A stretch of 64,000 bases of DNA from Hongsoonwoonella zoysiae (GCF_013266695.1 NZ_JABRXF010000002.1:620001-684000), one strand, 5' to 3'; numbered from the stretch's first letter, positions 8,623-18,349 are shown. Program-made: numbers and translations. Notes: a model not told the origin generated them from the letters alone.

Positions 8623-9600
8623 TCAAGGTATGAGGACGGTAGCGCCCGTCGTTTTGCGTCCCTGAAGGTCTTGATGCGCGCGTATGGCGTCCTTCAGCGC
8701 ATATTCCTGATTTATCTGGATCTTCACGTCACCGGCCCGCACGACGCCGAAAAGGTCGTTCGCCGTTTCCTCAAGGTCCTCACGCGAAGCGATATAGGTG
8801 AACAAGGTCGGACGGGTCGCGAAAAGCGAGCCTTTTTGGGAAAGGACGGCCATGTTGAAATCCGAAATGGGGCCGGAAGACTGGCCAAAGGAAACCCACA
8901 GTCCCAAAGGTTTCAAACAGTCCAGGGATCCGGGATAGGTATCCTTCCCGACTGAGTCATAAACGACGTCGCAAAGCTTGCCGCCGGTGATTTCCCGCAC
9001 ACGTTCGGCGAAATTCTCTTCCCGGTAGTTGATCACATCGGAATAGCCGTTTTCCAGCGCGAGTTTCACCTTCTCCGGCGAACCTGCCGTTCCTATCGCC
9101 GTCGCGCCGAGCTTCCTGGCCCACTGCCCGGCAATCAGGCCCACACCACCGGCAGCGGCATGGAACAGCAATGTTGTCTCGGAGGTAACCTTGTATGTGC
9201 GACGGAGCAGATATCTTGCGGTCATGCCCTTGAGCATCATGGCCGCCGCCGTCTTGTCATCCACGCCATCGGGGATCTTGACGAGCCGGTCTGCTGCCAT
9301 AATACGCTCTTCGGCATAAGAACCGACCGGGCCCGCATATGCGACCCGGTCGCCCGGCTTCAGGTTGTCGACTCCCTCACCCACCGAAACGATGACGCCG
9401 GCCCCCTCGTTGCCGGGAATGAAAGGTAGGCCGGCAGGTGCCGGATAAAGTCCTGAGCGGAAATAGGTATCGATGTAATTGAGGCCGATCGCCGTGTGAC
9501 GGATGCGGGCTTCACCCGCGCCAGGATCGCCAACCTCGACCTCCTCCCACCGCATGACTTCCGGGCCGCCGGTTTCATGAACTTTGATTGCATGGACCAT
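8623..9600 (-). CDS. Quinone oxidoreductase, zeta-crystallin-like, NADPH-dependent
   Basis: A 325-residue medium-chain dehydrogenase/reductase of the QOR type that reduces quinones with NADPH and lacks the zinc ligands of alcohol dehydrogenases. Features include GLNYIDTYFRSGLYP, FIPGNEGAG, and the Rossmann motif AAAGGVG near residue 150. The start at 9600 is chosen because GAGGTG lies seven to eight bases upstream and MVHAIKVHETGGPEVM is a normal family N-terminus; the longer frame to 9684 adds an unrelated tail. It lies only 12 bases before lysR on the same strand, so co-transcription is possible. Confidence 0.93.
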   Translation of the reverse strand: MVHAIKVHETGGPEVMRWEEVEVGDPGAGEARIRHTAIGLNYIDTYFRSGLYPAPAGLPFIPGNEGAGVIVSVGEGVDNLKPGDRVAYAGPVGSYAEERIMAADRLVKIPDGVDDKTAAAMMLKGMTARYLLRRTYKVTSETTLLFHAAAGGVGLIAGQWARKLGATAIGTAGSPEKVKLALENGYSDVINYREENFAERVREITGGKLCDVVYDSVGKDTYPGSLDCLKPLGLWVSFGQSSGPISDFNMAVLSQKGSLFATRPTLFTYIASREDLEETANDLFGVVRAGDVKIQINQEYALKDAIRAHQDLQGRKTTGATVLIP

Positions 9601-9703
9601 ATGAAACACCTCGATATTTTCCGGGTTGCCCTGATCATGGCGGGCTAGGGTCTGGACCCCGGTATCTGCCTTCCATTGCAGCACTTGGGCGAGCGAATGT
9701 CGG

Positions 9704-9752
9704 AATCAAAAGGATCACTAGCAGCTTTATGAGTCTAGTGGAGCTTTTGATT
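9704..9752. repeat. Long imperfect hairpin in intergenic DNA
   Basis: The segment folds as aatcaaaag / cttttgatt (9 bp), a symmetric gat/gag internal loop, then cactag / ctagtg (6 bp) around a 13-base loop. It lies between terC and the quinone oxidoreductase gene, both minus strand. There is no T-run right after it, so it does not look like a simple intrinsic terminator. It may be an intergenic palindromic repeat or an mRNA-stabilising structure. Confidence 0.5.
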
Positions 9753-9872
9753 TTGACATTTGAACATGAGCCTGACCGCCCCCGGGATTCAAAGGTGAAA
9801 TTCTCTTCACTGTCCGCGCTTCAGCAAGGGATGCCCGGCAACAGGCTCCAACGCATCAGGAAATCCGTACGC

Positions 9873-10604
9873 TCAGGAAGAGTTCCTGTCTTCCCGCTTT
9901 CTGTTACCGCGCGCGGTGATATTGATCATCTCGACGCCTGCGGAAAATGCCATGGCGAAATAAATGTAACCGCGCGGAATATGGAATCCGAGACCGTCCG
10001 CAACCAGTGCCACGCCGATCAGGAGCAGAAAGGCGAGCGCGAGCATCTTGGTGGTCGGATGGCGTTGGATAAATTCCGCGATTGGGCCCGAAGCGACGTA
10101 CATGACCGCCATGGCGATCGTAACGGCGGCGACCATCACCCCGATATGTTCCGCCATGCCGATCGCCGTGACGATGGAATCGACCGAAAACACCATGTCG
10201 ATGACGATGATCTGTGCAATCACCGCCATAAACCCCTTGGCCGCCTTGTCGGCGACGCTCTCTTCGTCGCCTTCGATACCCTTATGAATCTCATGCGTTC
10301 CCTTGACCAGCAGGAATATGCCGCCGGCAAGCAGGATAATGTCACGCCAGGAGAACGGCTCGCCGAATGCTGTGAAGACCGGTTCCGTCAGCCCGATCAG
10401 AAAGGCCAGCATAGACAGGAGGATGATCCGGAAGATCAGCGCCAGAGCGAGACCGACCTGGCGGGCTCGCTTCGCTGCTTTCTCTTCAAGCCGGCCAACG
10501 ATTACGGAAATGAAAACGATGTTGTCGATACCGAGAACGATCTCCATCACCGTGAGCGTAAGAAGGCTTGCCCAGATCGCAGGGTCGGTCAGCCAGGTGA
10601 ACAT
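9873..10604 (-). CDS. TerC family integral membrane protein
   Basis: A 243-residue membrane protein with about seven hydrophobic segments, homologous to TerC/Alx/YkoY. The family marks are MEIVLGIDNIVFISV near residues 20-34 and IDMVFSVDSIVTAIG near 138-152; these two repeats carry the acidic residues thought to bind metal. Members act in metal (manganese or calcium) export or tellurite resistance; the ion here is not predictable. The C-terminus is short and charged (GNRKREDRNSS) and there is no CBS or CorC domain. It ends a minus-strand pair with pcs, 22 bases apart. Confidence 0.9.
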   Translation of the reverse strand: MFTWLTDPAIWASLLTLTVMEIVLGIDNIVFISVIVGRLEEKAAKRARQVGLALALIFRIILLSMLAFLIGLTEPVFTAFGEPFSWRDIILLAGGIFLLVKGTHEIHKGIEGDEESVADKAAKGFMAVIAQIIVIDMVFSVDSIVTAIGMAEHIGVMVAAVTIAMAVMYVASGPIAEFIQRHPTTKMLALAFLLLIGVALVADGLGFHIPRGYIYFAMAFSAGVEMINITARGNRKREDRNSS

Positions 10605-10626
10605 TCACTGATCTCGGTCTGGTGAC

Positions 10627-11349
10627 TTAACTGTAGCGGTCGAGGATCTGCTGAACGGCGCAAACGGTAAGAAGGTAGATGCTGGAAAGCCCCAGCGCCC
10701 AGGCGGCCAGTGGTTCCGGCATCATCGCCTGGGCGATCGCCACACCCGCCGCGACAAACCAGACGAAGGTAACCGACAATGTCAAAACCCGCCATCTGGC
10801 GACGCGAACCGGATGAACGAAGCGTATGGGCGCGAAAGTGAGTGCGCAGAACGCTATGACGAAAACAATTGTAAACGTCTCGGACGGCGACAGCGCCATC
10901 AAGCCGAAGATGACCATATTCCAGCCGACGGGAAATCCCTTGAACGACCCATCAGGCATCTTCATGCCGTTATCTGCGAAATAAAGCGCCCCGGTGAAGA
11001 CCACCAGACCACCGCAAATCCAGTTCCAGGGTGTTGAAAGCATGTCGCTTCCGGCCAATACGAAGGCGGGAAGGAAAACATAGGTCGCATAGTCGATCAC
11101 GAAATCGAGGGCCGCACCCGACCATCGCGGCATTCTGGTAGCGATTTGGAAACGACGGGCAAGCGGACCGTCGATCCCGTCGATCAAGAGGGCGACGCCC
11201 AGCCAGATAAACAATTCACCCCACTCGCCACGTGCGCCGGCAAGCAGCGCGAGCAGCGCTACGGGCGCACCGAGTGCGGTTAGAACATGGATCAGGAAAA
11301 GGGCGCCGGGTGCCCCGTGTTCCGCTGTTTGCGCCTTGCCGTCCGCCAT
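10627..11349 (-). CDS. pcs: Phosphatidylcholine synthase
   Basis: This 240-residue CDP-alcohol phosphotransferase condenses choline with CDP-diacylglycerol to give phosphatidylcholine, the one-step bacterial route common in rhizobia and brucellae. The motif DGIDGPLARRFQ...GAALDFVID is the Pcs variant of the CDP-alcohol phosphotransferase signature, with the aspartates in place. About eight membrane segments are predicted. The stretch KGFPVGWNMVIFGLMAL is also typical of Pcs. It supports assignment of the window to Hyphomicrobiales. Confidence 0.93.
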   Translation of the reverse strand: MADGKAQTAEHGAPGALFLIHVLTALGAPVALLALLAGARGEWGELFIWLGVALLIDGIDGPLARRFQIATRMPRWSGAALDFVIDYATYVFLPAFVLAGSDMLSTPWNWICGGLVVFTGALYFADNGMKMPDGSFKGFPVGWNMVIFGLMALSPSETFTIVFVIAFCALTFAPIRFVHPVRVARWRVLTLSVTFVWFVAAGVAIAQAMMPEPLAAWALGLSSIYLLTVCAVQQILDRYS

Positions 11350-11567
11350 CCGTCGTTATCCAGCTCCTGCCTGCGACACAGGGCCGCCCCCCGAGCGCGA
11401 ATCCTTCCGTAGAATATCACGGGTCGTCAACATTTAACGGATCCGGAAAAATGATCCGCTGCGGCAATGCTCATATCCGCGACAGGTTACGATTGCGAGT
11501 ACGGAATTGCGAATCCGGTGATTTCCATGCGGATTTGAACGAAGATGGCGACAAACTTCCCGTCCAG

Positions 11568-12554
11568 TCAGCCTGCGAGCAATCCCTGCCCCGCCGGGCT
11601 TGCGGCAATAACAGCGCTGCCCCACGCCAGAAGCAGAAGGCCGATCAGACGCGAGGGCCAAGGGGAAGAAATGGATTTTTCAAGTGCCATGAATGCACCC
11701 AAAAGGGCGATCCAGAATATATTCATGACGCCAACAGCGAACATAACCGTCATAAGCGCCCAGCAACAGCCGAGACAAAGTAAACCTTGTTCATTTCCAA
11801 GGATATAGGCTCTCGAAACGCGGCTGGAAAAACGCATGGCGAAAAATTCGAGCGGTCGCCGACACCGCATCAGGCAGGCCTTTTTCGCAGGCGTGAACTG
11901 ATAGACCCCGGCCGCAAGCATCGTCGTGCCGGCGAAAACCATCGTCGCCGGAGCCATCATTTCCGATAAAAGCCGTGCCTCGACAAGAAGCCATTGACCC
12001 ACCGTTGCAACCAGCGCGTACACCATCCAAACGCTGAGATAACCGAACGAAACCGCGAAGATCGAAGACACTTTCGTCTCTGCATTGGCCGCGGCGGTTT
12101 CGGCATATGCGGATATCATGGGGGCGGCGCTTGGCAACATCATCGCCAGCGTCATCATCACCCACATCGCGAAAACAAGCCCGAAGTCCGTGGCCGTCCA
12201 GTGAGATGCCGCCGGCATGCCGAACGTCTCAAAACCCGCTGGCAGGCAAAGCACCGCAAGCGCGGCTCGCGCATCCGCCGACAGGCCATGGAACACGTTG
12301 AAACTGTTTAGTATCTGCATGCCGGGGCCGAGATCGGCCATGTCCATTACCGGCACCATCGCGGAAACCATGGCACCCAGGTACGCCCAGCCGATAAGTG
12401 CTGCCGAGCCGATCGACAGGAATACGAGCATCCGAATACGGCGATCTTGCACTTTCGCGCGCCCTTGTCTGGCTGGCGAAAGGATCTGCGCCATTTCCGG
12501 GGCACGGCTGCCGGTCATCGATACTCGCATGGAGGCTCGGTCAATCATCCGCAT
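11568..12554 (-). CDS. DUF2182 multipass membrane protein
   Basis: A 328-residue protein with about six membrane segments, matching the DUF2182 family of predicted metal-binding membrane proteins. Marks are MWVMMTLAMMLPSAAPM in the middle, the cysteine-bearing loop KACLMRCRRPLEFF, and LGCCWALM in the next helix. Function is unknown in the family; the clustered Met, Cys and acidic residues suggest metal or redox chemistry, which is inference. Several ATG codons occur in the first 13 residues and no clear ribosome site separates them. It is divergent from the FAD monooxygenase gene. Confidence 0.85.
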   Translation of the reverse strand: MRMIDRASMRVSMTGSRAPEMAQILSPARQGRAKVQDRRIRMLVFLSIGSAALIGWAYLGAMVSAMVPVMDMADLGPGMQILNSFNVFHGLSADARAALAVLCLPAGFETFGMPAASHWTATDFGLVFAMWVMMTLAMMLPSAAPMISAYAETAAANAETKVSSIFAVSFGYLSVWMVYALVATVGQWLLVEARLLSEMMAPATMVFAGTTMLAAGVYQFTPAKKACLMRCRRPLEFFAMRFSSRVSRAYILGNEQGLLCLGCCWALMTVMFAVGVMNIFWIALLGAFMALEKSISSPWPSRLIGLLLLAWGSAVIAASPAGQGLLAG

Positions 12555-12644
12555 CTCGCCATATCCGGCGCAATTTCGTTAAGGACTGCGCAATCGCTTG
12601 AGCAGTCGTTAATATAGAGGTTTGGCGGCAAGGAGCATTCGTTA

Positions 12645-12749
12645 GATGCCTGATGCGACGAAACGCTCATTGGCGCGGCTTGCAATTTCAAAAAAAGAAT
12701 TCAATTTCAAATGCACAGCGTCAAGAATGGAGCATCTCAATGGCCGCTA
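12645..12749 (+). CDS. Possible 34-codon leader ORF overlapping the next start
   Basis: A short frame starts at ATG 12645, eight to nine bases after AAGGAG, encodes about 34 residues (MPDATKRSLARLAISKKEFN...) and stops at 12749, just inside the FAD monooxygenase gene that starts at 12740. It has a better ribosome site than the larger gene. It could couple translation as a leader peptide or be chance. No homology is recognised. Confidence 0.25.
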
Positions 12750-13978
12750 AAACCGCCGGAAAGTCTTCCGCAAAAGTGGATGTGGCGGTCGTAGGCGCCG
12801 GGCCATCGGGAATGGCCTGCGCAATCCTGTTTGCCCGCCAGGGGTTTTCCACCGCTCTCATCGCGCCGAGCGGCCAGTCGGAAGATGGCCGCACGACCGC
12901 GCTTCTCGATTCCTCCGTCGAAATGCTGAAAAACCTTGGCCTTTGGGACGCCATCCGCCCGCATGCTGCTCCCTTGAGCCATATGCGCATTATCGATGCG
13001 ACTGAACGCCTGATCCGCGCACCGGAAATTGTTTTCGACGCGAGTGAGTTGAAGCTCGAGGCATTTGGCTACAACGTCGAAAACAAGGATCTCAACGCTA
13101 TCCTTGCCAAGGCATGCTCAGGGGAAAAAAACCTGCAACGCTTCGACGCGCGGGCCGACGCCCTGACCATCGGGGCGCAGAGCGTAATTGTCTCACTCGA
13201 TGACGGAAACACCGTTGAAGCGGCTTTGACGATCGGTGCGGATGGACGGCGCTCCAAGGTGCGCGATGCGGCCGGCATAGAGGTCTCGGAATGGCGATAT
13301 CCTCAGAGCGCGCTTGTGCTTAATCTCGAGCACCACGTCCCCCACTACAATCACTCGACTGAATTCCATACCAGAAGTGGCCCCTTCACGCTGGTTCCCC
13401 TGCCCGGTCGCAGGTCCTCCCTCGTTTGCGTGGTAGAGCCCGACACCGCGGAAACCCTCAAGCATTTATCCGATGCCGAACTCGCGTTGGAAATTGAACG
13501 TCGCGCCCATTCCGTTTATGGCGCCATGAAGGTCTCAAGCCGCAGGCAGTGCTATCCGCTCGGAGGCCTTAGCGCCAAAACCGTAGCGCGCAATCGCTGC
13601 GCGCTCGTTGGCGAGGCTGCTCATGTCTTTCCTCCCATTGGCGCACAAGGCCTTAATCTGGGATTGCGGGATGTCGCCGCCCTTGGCGAAATCGTGGCGA
13701 ATGCTCGCCAGCAAGGCATCGACATAGGCTCGGGTGAAGTGCTGTTGCGTTACGAGCGCGCGCGCCGTCCCGACATCCTGTCGCGAACAACAGGCGTCGA
13801 TCTTTTGAACCGTTCCCTGCTGACCGACCTGTTGCCGGTACAGCTAGCCCGAAGTGTCGGCCTTTATCTTGCCGGCAAGGTCGGCCCCTTGCGGCGGCTT
13901 CTCATGCGCGAGGGTATCGCACCGATGTTTTCGCGGCCCCGACTGATGAAAGGCTTCTCGCAGCCGCGCGCGTCGTAA
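12740..13978 (+). CDS. FAD-dependent aromatic monooxygenase, UbiH/Coq6 family
   Basis: A 412-residue flavoprotein of the UbiH/UbiF/VisC group, the hydroxylases of ubiquinone synthesis. The N-terminal FAD motif is VAVVGAGPSGMACA; a DG motif follows as TIGADGRRSKVRDAAG, and the second FAD-contact motif is ALVGEAAHVFPPIGAQGLNLG, nearly diagnostic of the ubiquinone hydroxylases. The start at ATG 12740 gives a standard N-terminus; an in-frame start at 12653 would add 29 unlikely residues. Which ring position it hydroxylates cannot be told from sequence. Confidence 0.9.
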   Translation: MAAKTAGKSSAKVDVAVVGAGPSGMACAILFARQGFSTALIAPSGQSEDGRTTALLDSSVEMLKNLGLWDAIRPHAAPLSHMRIIDATERLIRAPEIVFDASELKLEAFGYNVENKDLNAILAKACSGEKNLQRFDARADALTIGAQSVIVSLDDGNTVEAALTIGADGRRSKVRDAAGIEVSEWRYPQSALVLNLEHHVPHYNHSTEFHTRSGPFTLVPLPGRRSSLVCVVEPDTAETLKHLSDAELALEIERRAHSVYGAMKVSSRRQCYPLGGLSAKTVARNRCALVGEAAHVFPPIGAQGLNLGLRDVAALGEIVANARQQGIDIGSGEVLLRYERARRPDILSRTTGVDLLNRSLLTDLLPVQLARSVGLYLAGKVGPLRRLLMREGIAPMFSRPRLMKGFSQPRAS

Positions 13979-13981
13979 TGC

Positions 13982-15061
13982 TTACGAGCTTCCGCTGCCA
14001 GAACGCTCACGAAATCGCGGATCGATGGGGACGACGGCGGCAGCGACGGCTTTGGTCAATCCGGCGATCTCGTGGTCGAACAATCCACGCTCGAGAAAGT
14101 GGGGATCGTTCATCGCCTCGGCCAGCGTTTTCACTGGCGTCGCGCAACAATCCGCCTTGGCCAGAATAGGCTCCCATTCAGCCCGAGTGCGACGGGAGAC
14201 AAGAGCGCGGACCGCAGCTTCGGTTGCAGCAGGGTCCACAGTATCGCTTCTCAGATCTTCCGGAAGCCCGATTGCATCGCAAAACGCGATCCAGAATTTC
14301 TGCTCGAGCGCGCCAACGGCGATCGCCTCCCCATCACTCGTGAAATAAAGCTGATAACGCGGCGACCCGCCGGTCAAAAGTGCCTGGCCGTTTGGCGGCA
14401 CCTTTCCCTTAGCCGCCAATTCCGCATGCGCGAAGAGCGCGAAAGTGAACATGGCATCCGCCATCGCAATATCTATTCGCGCGCCCTCTCCCGTTCGTTC
14501 CCGTTGAAGCAGGGCAAGCAGAATATTCATGACAGCTGGAAAACTGCCGCCGCCGATGTCGGCGATTTGCGTCGGCGGCAGCACCGGGCAGTCCGAACTT
14601 CCATAAGAAAGCGCCAGAAGCCCCGTGAGCGCCAGGTAGTTTATATCGTGTCCCGCCTCGCCGGCGCGAATTCCCGTTTGACCGTATCCCGTAATCGAAC
14701 AGTAGATCAGGCCTGGATTGATTGCCTTCAGCTCCTCGAAACCGAGCCCCAACCGCTCCATCACGCCGGGGCGAAACTGTTCAACCAGTATGTCCGCTTC
14801 TTTCACCAGCGGAATCAGCACCTCGCGCGCAACAGGATCCTTCAGATCGACTTCCTGACATGCCTTGCCACGGTTCAGAAGAGCAAACGCGGCCGATGTC
14901 TGGCCGATGAACGGCGGATAGCGCCTCAGGTCTTCGCCACCCGGACGCTCGATCTTCGTCACTTCCGCGCCGGCTTCCGCGAGGATGAGAGTTGCCAGCG
15001 GCCCGGGCAAAAGGGTCGTGAAATCGAGAACCTTTATTCCCGCTAACGGTCTGGCCGTCAT
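13982..15061 (-). CDS. CaiB/BaiF family CoA transferase
   Basis: A 359-residue family III CoA transferase, which moves CoA between carboxylic acids through an enzyme-aspartyl intermediate; alpha-methylacyl-CoA racemase is a close relative. Marks are LAGIKVLDFTTLLPGPLAT, FRPGVMERLGLGFEEL, and GHDINYLALTG, which holds the candidate catalytic aspartate. The N-terminus and the GHDINY variant resemble the racemase branch, so racemase activity is an equally good guess. The start at 15061 follows GAGAGGTG by six bases. It is convergent with the FAD monooxygenase, with three bases between stops. Confidence 0.88.
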   Translation of the reverse strand: MTARPLAGIKVLDFTTLLPGPLATLILAEAGAEVTKIERPGGEDLRRYPPFIGQTSAAFALLNRGKACQEVDLKDPVAREVLIPLVKEADILVEQFRPGVMERLGLGFEELKAINPGLIYCSITGYGQTGIRAGEAGHDINYLALTGLLALSYGSSDCPVLPPTQIADIGGGSFPAVMNILLALLQRERTGEGARIDIAMADAMFTFALFAHAELAAKGKVPPNGQALLTGGSPRYQLYFTSDGEAIAVGALEQKFWIAFCDAIGLPEDLRSDTVDPAATEAAVRALVSRRTRAEWEPILAKADCCATPVKTLAEAMNDPHFLERGLFDHEIAGLTKAVAAAVVPIDPRFRERSGSGSS

Positions 15062-15120
15062 CAGGCACCTCTCTGTTACCCGGCGCGATTGCGAAAAACG
15101 CCGGTTGTCAAACCGCCCTT

Positions 15121-16074
15121 TTACCGCATCGGCAGAATATCGTTGGTGATCGCATACATGAAGGCGGTAACAGTTGCTGTTGAGACTATCGTTCCGATGA
15201 GAATAGCGCTCGAGGCGCGTTGAACGTAGACGCCGTATTGCTGCGCTATGACAAAAACATTCGCTGCCGGGGGCAGGCAGGCCATAAGCACGGCAGTCGC
15301 GACCCAGGCAGGATCGAACCCGCCAATCCACAGCAGGAGCGTAAGTATGATGATCGGATGCACGATCAGCTTGACAAAGAGAACAACGGGAAGCTCAAGC
15401 GGTATGCGCCCCATAGGCTGAAGCGTCACTGTCACACCCATGGCGAAAAGGGCACAAGGTGCTGCAGCGTTGCTGAGAAAGGTCAGCAAGGTATCCAGTG
15501 CTTGCGGCGGTTGGTATTCCACCGCGGCGGCAAGAACGCCGGCGATCGTGGCAATGATGAACGGATGCGTGAAAATCCGCTGCAGCACGGTAAGCGCGGT
15601 CTTGAGTGGGGGCTCGTCTTCAGTCCCGCCTATCGCCATCATGAGAGGGGCGAGAGTGAACAGTAAGATGTTGTCGAAACAGAAGATCAGCGCGGTTGGC
15701 ACGGCCGCTGATTGTCCGAGTACAGCAAGCGTCAGCCCCGGTCCCATATAGCCGATATTGGAATATGAACCGACCAGCGCCTGGATTGTCGCCTCAGGGA
15801 TGTTACCGCGGGATGCTAGGATGCCCACGAGAAAGGCAATCGCGAACGCACAATAGGTGGCGAATGTCGTCGCCGAAACATAGGCGATGTTCGTCAATTC
15901 CTCTATCGGCGTTTGAGCGAGAAGCCGGAAGAAAAGGGCCGGCAAGGCGATATAGATGACGAAAAATCGCATCCATTCGAGTCCGGCCGCCGGAATCTTC
16001 CGTATTTTCCCGGCCGCCACGCCAAGGAAGATCAGCCCGAAAAACGGCAGAGCCAGGGAAATGACCTTTTCCAT
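15121..16074 (-). CDS. AEC family transporter (auxin efflux carrier type)
   Basis: A 317-residue carrier with about ten hydrophobic segments in two halves. It matches the AEC family: LPFFGLIFLGVAAGKIRKIP near the N-terminus, GSYSNIGYMGPGLTLAVLG around residue 105, and ALFAMGVTVTLQP at the start of the second half. Bacterial members move malonate, malate or other small anions; the substrate is not predictable. It lies 59 bases upstream of the CaiB-type gene on the same strand, so the pair may handle a small carboxylic acid and its CoA ester. Confidence 0.88.
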   Translation of the reverse strand: MEKVISLALPFFGLIFLGVAAGKIRKIPAAGLEWMRFFVIYIALPALFFRLLAQTPIEELTNIAYVSATTFATYCAFAIAFLVGILASRGNIPEATIQALVGSYSNIGYMGPGLTLAVLGQSAAVPTALIFCFDNILLFTLAPLMMAIGGTEDEPPLKTALTVLQRIFTHPFIIATIAGVLAAAVEYQPPQALDTLLTFLSNAAAPCALFAMGVTVTLQPMGRIPLELPVVLFVKLIVHPIIILTLLLWIGGFDPAWVATAVLMACLPPAANVFVIAQQYGVYVQRASSAILIGTIVSTATVTAFMYAITNDILPMR

Positions 16075-16249
16075 GAAGTCCTTCCGGTAAGTGCCTTCGG
16101 TTTATCTGGCACCGGGCGGTTGCCAAACCTGCAACACTTGAGTAATCACCGCAGGCCTAACGGGTTAGCCGTTGGCGGTCAACGCCGCACGAACGCGGCT
16201 TCGGCGGATTTGCGCCGTTATTTCAGCTTGCAAGGGACGGTACAAGGGC

Positions 16250-17128
16250 TTGAAGTGGCGCAAAGGTCCATTGACGATCATTCGCTACCGGATCGAATGG
16301 CTCGGTCTAAAAATCTTGCTCACGCTCGTCCGGCTGATGCCGATCGACGCGGCTTCGGCGATCATGGGCTGGTTCTGGCGCCATCTCGCGCCGTTCAACC
16401 GGCGGCACAAGCGGGCGCTCGCAAATCTTCAGGCTGCGTATCCGGAAAAGACCTTGGCTGAATGCCAGGCGATTGCGCGTGATATGTGGGAGAATCTTGG
16501 CCGGGTCACAGCGGAGACGATCCTGCTCGACCGCGTGACCTCCGACCGCGCCCGTTTCACATTCGATCTCGAGAAAGCCCGTCGGCAGATCGATGGTGTG
16601 GGGTGTGTTGTGGTTTCCATGCACAGCGGCAACTGGGAAGTAACGGCGCTTGGCGGCATCGTTGCCGGACACCAGCCAGCCGGCGTTTATCAGGCCACCA
16701 AGAACCCATACTCGGATCGTGAAATCTTTCGGCTACGACAAAGCCTATATCCGGGCGGGCTCTTTGCGAAGAGCCATGACACCGCAAGGCGTATCCTCTC
16801 GATCGTCCGCAGCCGGGGCATGTTTTCCTTTCTGGCGGACCTGAGGGATATTCGCGGACCGAAAGTGCCCTTTTTCGGTCGCCCGGCATATGCGACCACC
16901 TTTCCGGCAACAATCGCGCGGGGGAACAGGCTTCCCCTGATAATTACCAGGGTCGTGCGGGAAAGGGGTGTCAAGTTCCGCATCGAAGCAAAGCCGCTCG
17001 ATTACCCCATCACCGGCGACCGCAGGGCGGATGTCGAAGAGGCAACCCGTATGATCCACCGCCAATTCGAAGAGTGGATCCGCGAATATCCGAGCCAATG
17101 GATGTGGATCCATCGAAAATGGGGGTGA
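16250..17128 (+). CDS. LpxL/HtrB-type lipid A acyltransferase
   Basis: About 292 residues, in the lysophospholipid acyltransferase superfamily branch that adds secondary acyl chains to lipid A at the inner membrane. The catalytic HX4(D/E) motif is HSGNWE near residue 126, followed by GVYQATKNPYSD, FLADLRDIRGPKVPFFGRPA and the C-terminal PSQWMWIHRKWG, all typical. A membrane-associated helix near residues 13-32 precedes the catalytic domain. The start is doubtful: TTG 16250 gives the usual short N-terminus and has CAAGGGACGG about ten bases upstream; TTG 16172 would add 26 residues. Which acyl chain it transfers is unknown. Confidence 0.88.
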   Translation: MKWRKGPLTIIRYRIEWLGLKILLTLVRLMPIDAASAIMGWFWRHLAPFNRRHKRALANLQAAYPEKTLAECQAIARDMWENLGRVTAETILLDRVTSDRARFTFDLEKARRQIDGVGCVVVSMHSGNWEVTALGGIVAGHQPAGVYQATKNPYSDREIFRLRQSLYPGGLFAKSHDTARRILSIVRSRGMFSFLADLRDIRGPKVPFFGRPAYATTFPATIARGNRLPLIITRVVRERGVKFRIEAKPLDYPITGDRRADVEEATRMIHRQFEEWIREYPSQWMWIHRKWG

Positions 17129-17235
17129 GCAGGACGCCTGCTTCCTTCTTATTCTCTGTTTGGCTTATAGGTGCACTGCAGCATAGCCTGATATAGGTAT
17201 CGGCAGTAATACACCGCAGAAGGAAGGTCGCCCCC

Positions 17236-18276
17236 ATGAAGACGCCGCGTGCCTACTACCAGCCGCTTGCCATTGGAGCCCCTGCCCCTTACCGCGAAGT
17301 GCCGACCCGGCTGGAGCGCATGATCCATTTCGTGCCCCCGCACATCGAGAAAATGCGCAAGAAGGTTCCGGAATTGATCAGGGACGTGGATGTCGTGCTC
17401 GGAAATCTGGAGGACGCAATACCCGCGGACCAGAAACTGGCCGCCCGGCAAGGCTTCATACGGATGGCCCGGGACAATGAATTCGGCTCCACCGGCCTTT
17501 GGACCCGGATCAATTGCCTGAACAGCCCTTGGGTATTGGACGATCTTTTGGAGATTGTTCCAGCCGTCGGCGAAAAGCTGGACGTGATCATGCTGCCCAA
17601 GGTCGAAGGACCGTGGGATATCCATTATCTGGACCAGCTTCTGGCGCAATTGGAAGCGCGCGCGGGGATAGGCCGGCCGATCCTGATTCATGCGATCCTG
17701 GAAACGGCGGAGGGGGTGAAGAACGTCGATTCCATTGCAACCGCGAGCCCGCGCATGCACGGTATGAGCCTTGGCCCGGCCGACCTCGCAGCCTCGCGCG
17801 GAATGAAAACGACGCGCGTCGGCGGTGGTCATCCCGATTATGCGGTTCTTTCCGACGCAGGAACCGCGACCGGAAGAACCGCCCATCTACAAGACCTCTG
17901 GCACTACACCGTCGCAAAAATGGTGGATGCCTGCATGTCGGCCGGTATCAGGGCTTTTTACGGACCTTTCGGCGATTTCTCCGATAGCGAAGCCTGCGAA
18001 TTCCAGTTTCGAAATGCTTTTCTCATGGGATGCGTCGGCGCATGGTCGCTCCACCCGAGCCAGATCGAAATCGCCAAACGCGTCTTCAGTCCAGACCCCG
18101 CCGAAGTCGCATTTGCCTGTAAAATCGTCGATGCAATGCCCGACGGCACCGGTGCGGTAATGATCGACGGGAAAATGCAGGATGACGCTACCTGGAAGCA
18201 GGCTAAAGTCATTCTCGATCTCGCCGAGCGTGTGGCTGCCAAGGATCCGGAATTCGCTGAAATATACGGGCTCTAG
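17236..18276 (+). CDS. mcl: L-malyl-CoA/beta-methylmalyl-CoA lyase
   Basis: A 346-residue CoA lyase of the citrate-lyase-beta/HpcH superfamily. It cleaves malyl-CoA to acetyl-CoA and glyoxylate and beta-methylmalyl-CoA to propionyl-CoA and glyoxylate, a step of the ethylmalonyl-CoA pathway. Active-site segments are [21 protein letters not shown] (arginine), [21 protein letters not shown] (catalytic glutamate region), [15 protein letters not shown] and [12 protein letters not shown]. The length fits the Mcl1 type. AAGGAAGG lies about nine bases before the ATG. The rest of the pathway is not in the window. Confidence 0.88.
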   Translation: MKTPRAYYQPLAIGAPAPYREVPTRLERMIHFVPPHIEKMRKKVPELIRDVDVVLGNLEDAIPADQKLAARQGFIRMARDNEFGSTGLWTRINCLNSPWVLDDLLEIVPAVGEKLDVIMLPKVEGPWDIHYLDQLLAQLEARAGIGRPILIHAILETAEGVKNVDSIATASPRMHGMSLGPADLAASRGMKTTRVGGGHPDYAVLSDAGTATGRTAHLQDLWHYTVAKMVDACMSAGIRAFYGPFGDFSDSEACEFQFRNAFLMGCVGAWSLHPSQIEIAKRVFSPDPAEVAFACKIVDAMPDGTGAVMIDGKMQDDATWKQAKVILDLAERVAAKDPEFAEIYGL

Positions 18277-18349
18277 GCCGGAACCATCATCCGGGTGCAA
18301 GGCGCCCCTGCGATCATCGTTAACTTGACATGAAAGGATCGCCGTGACT

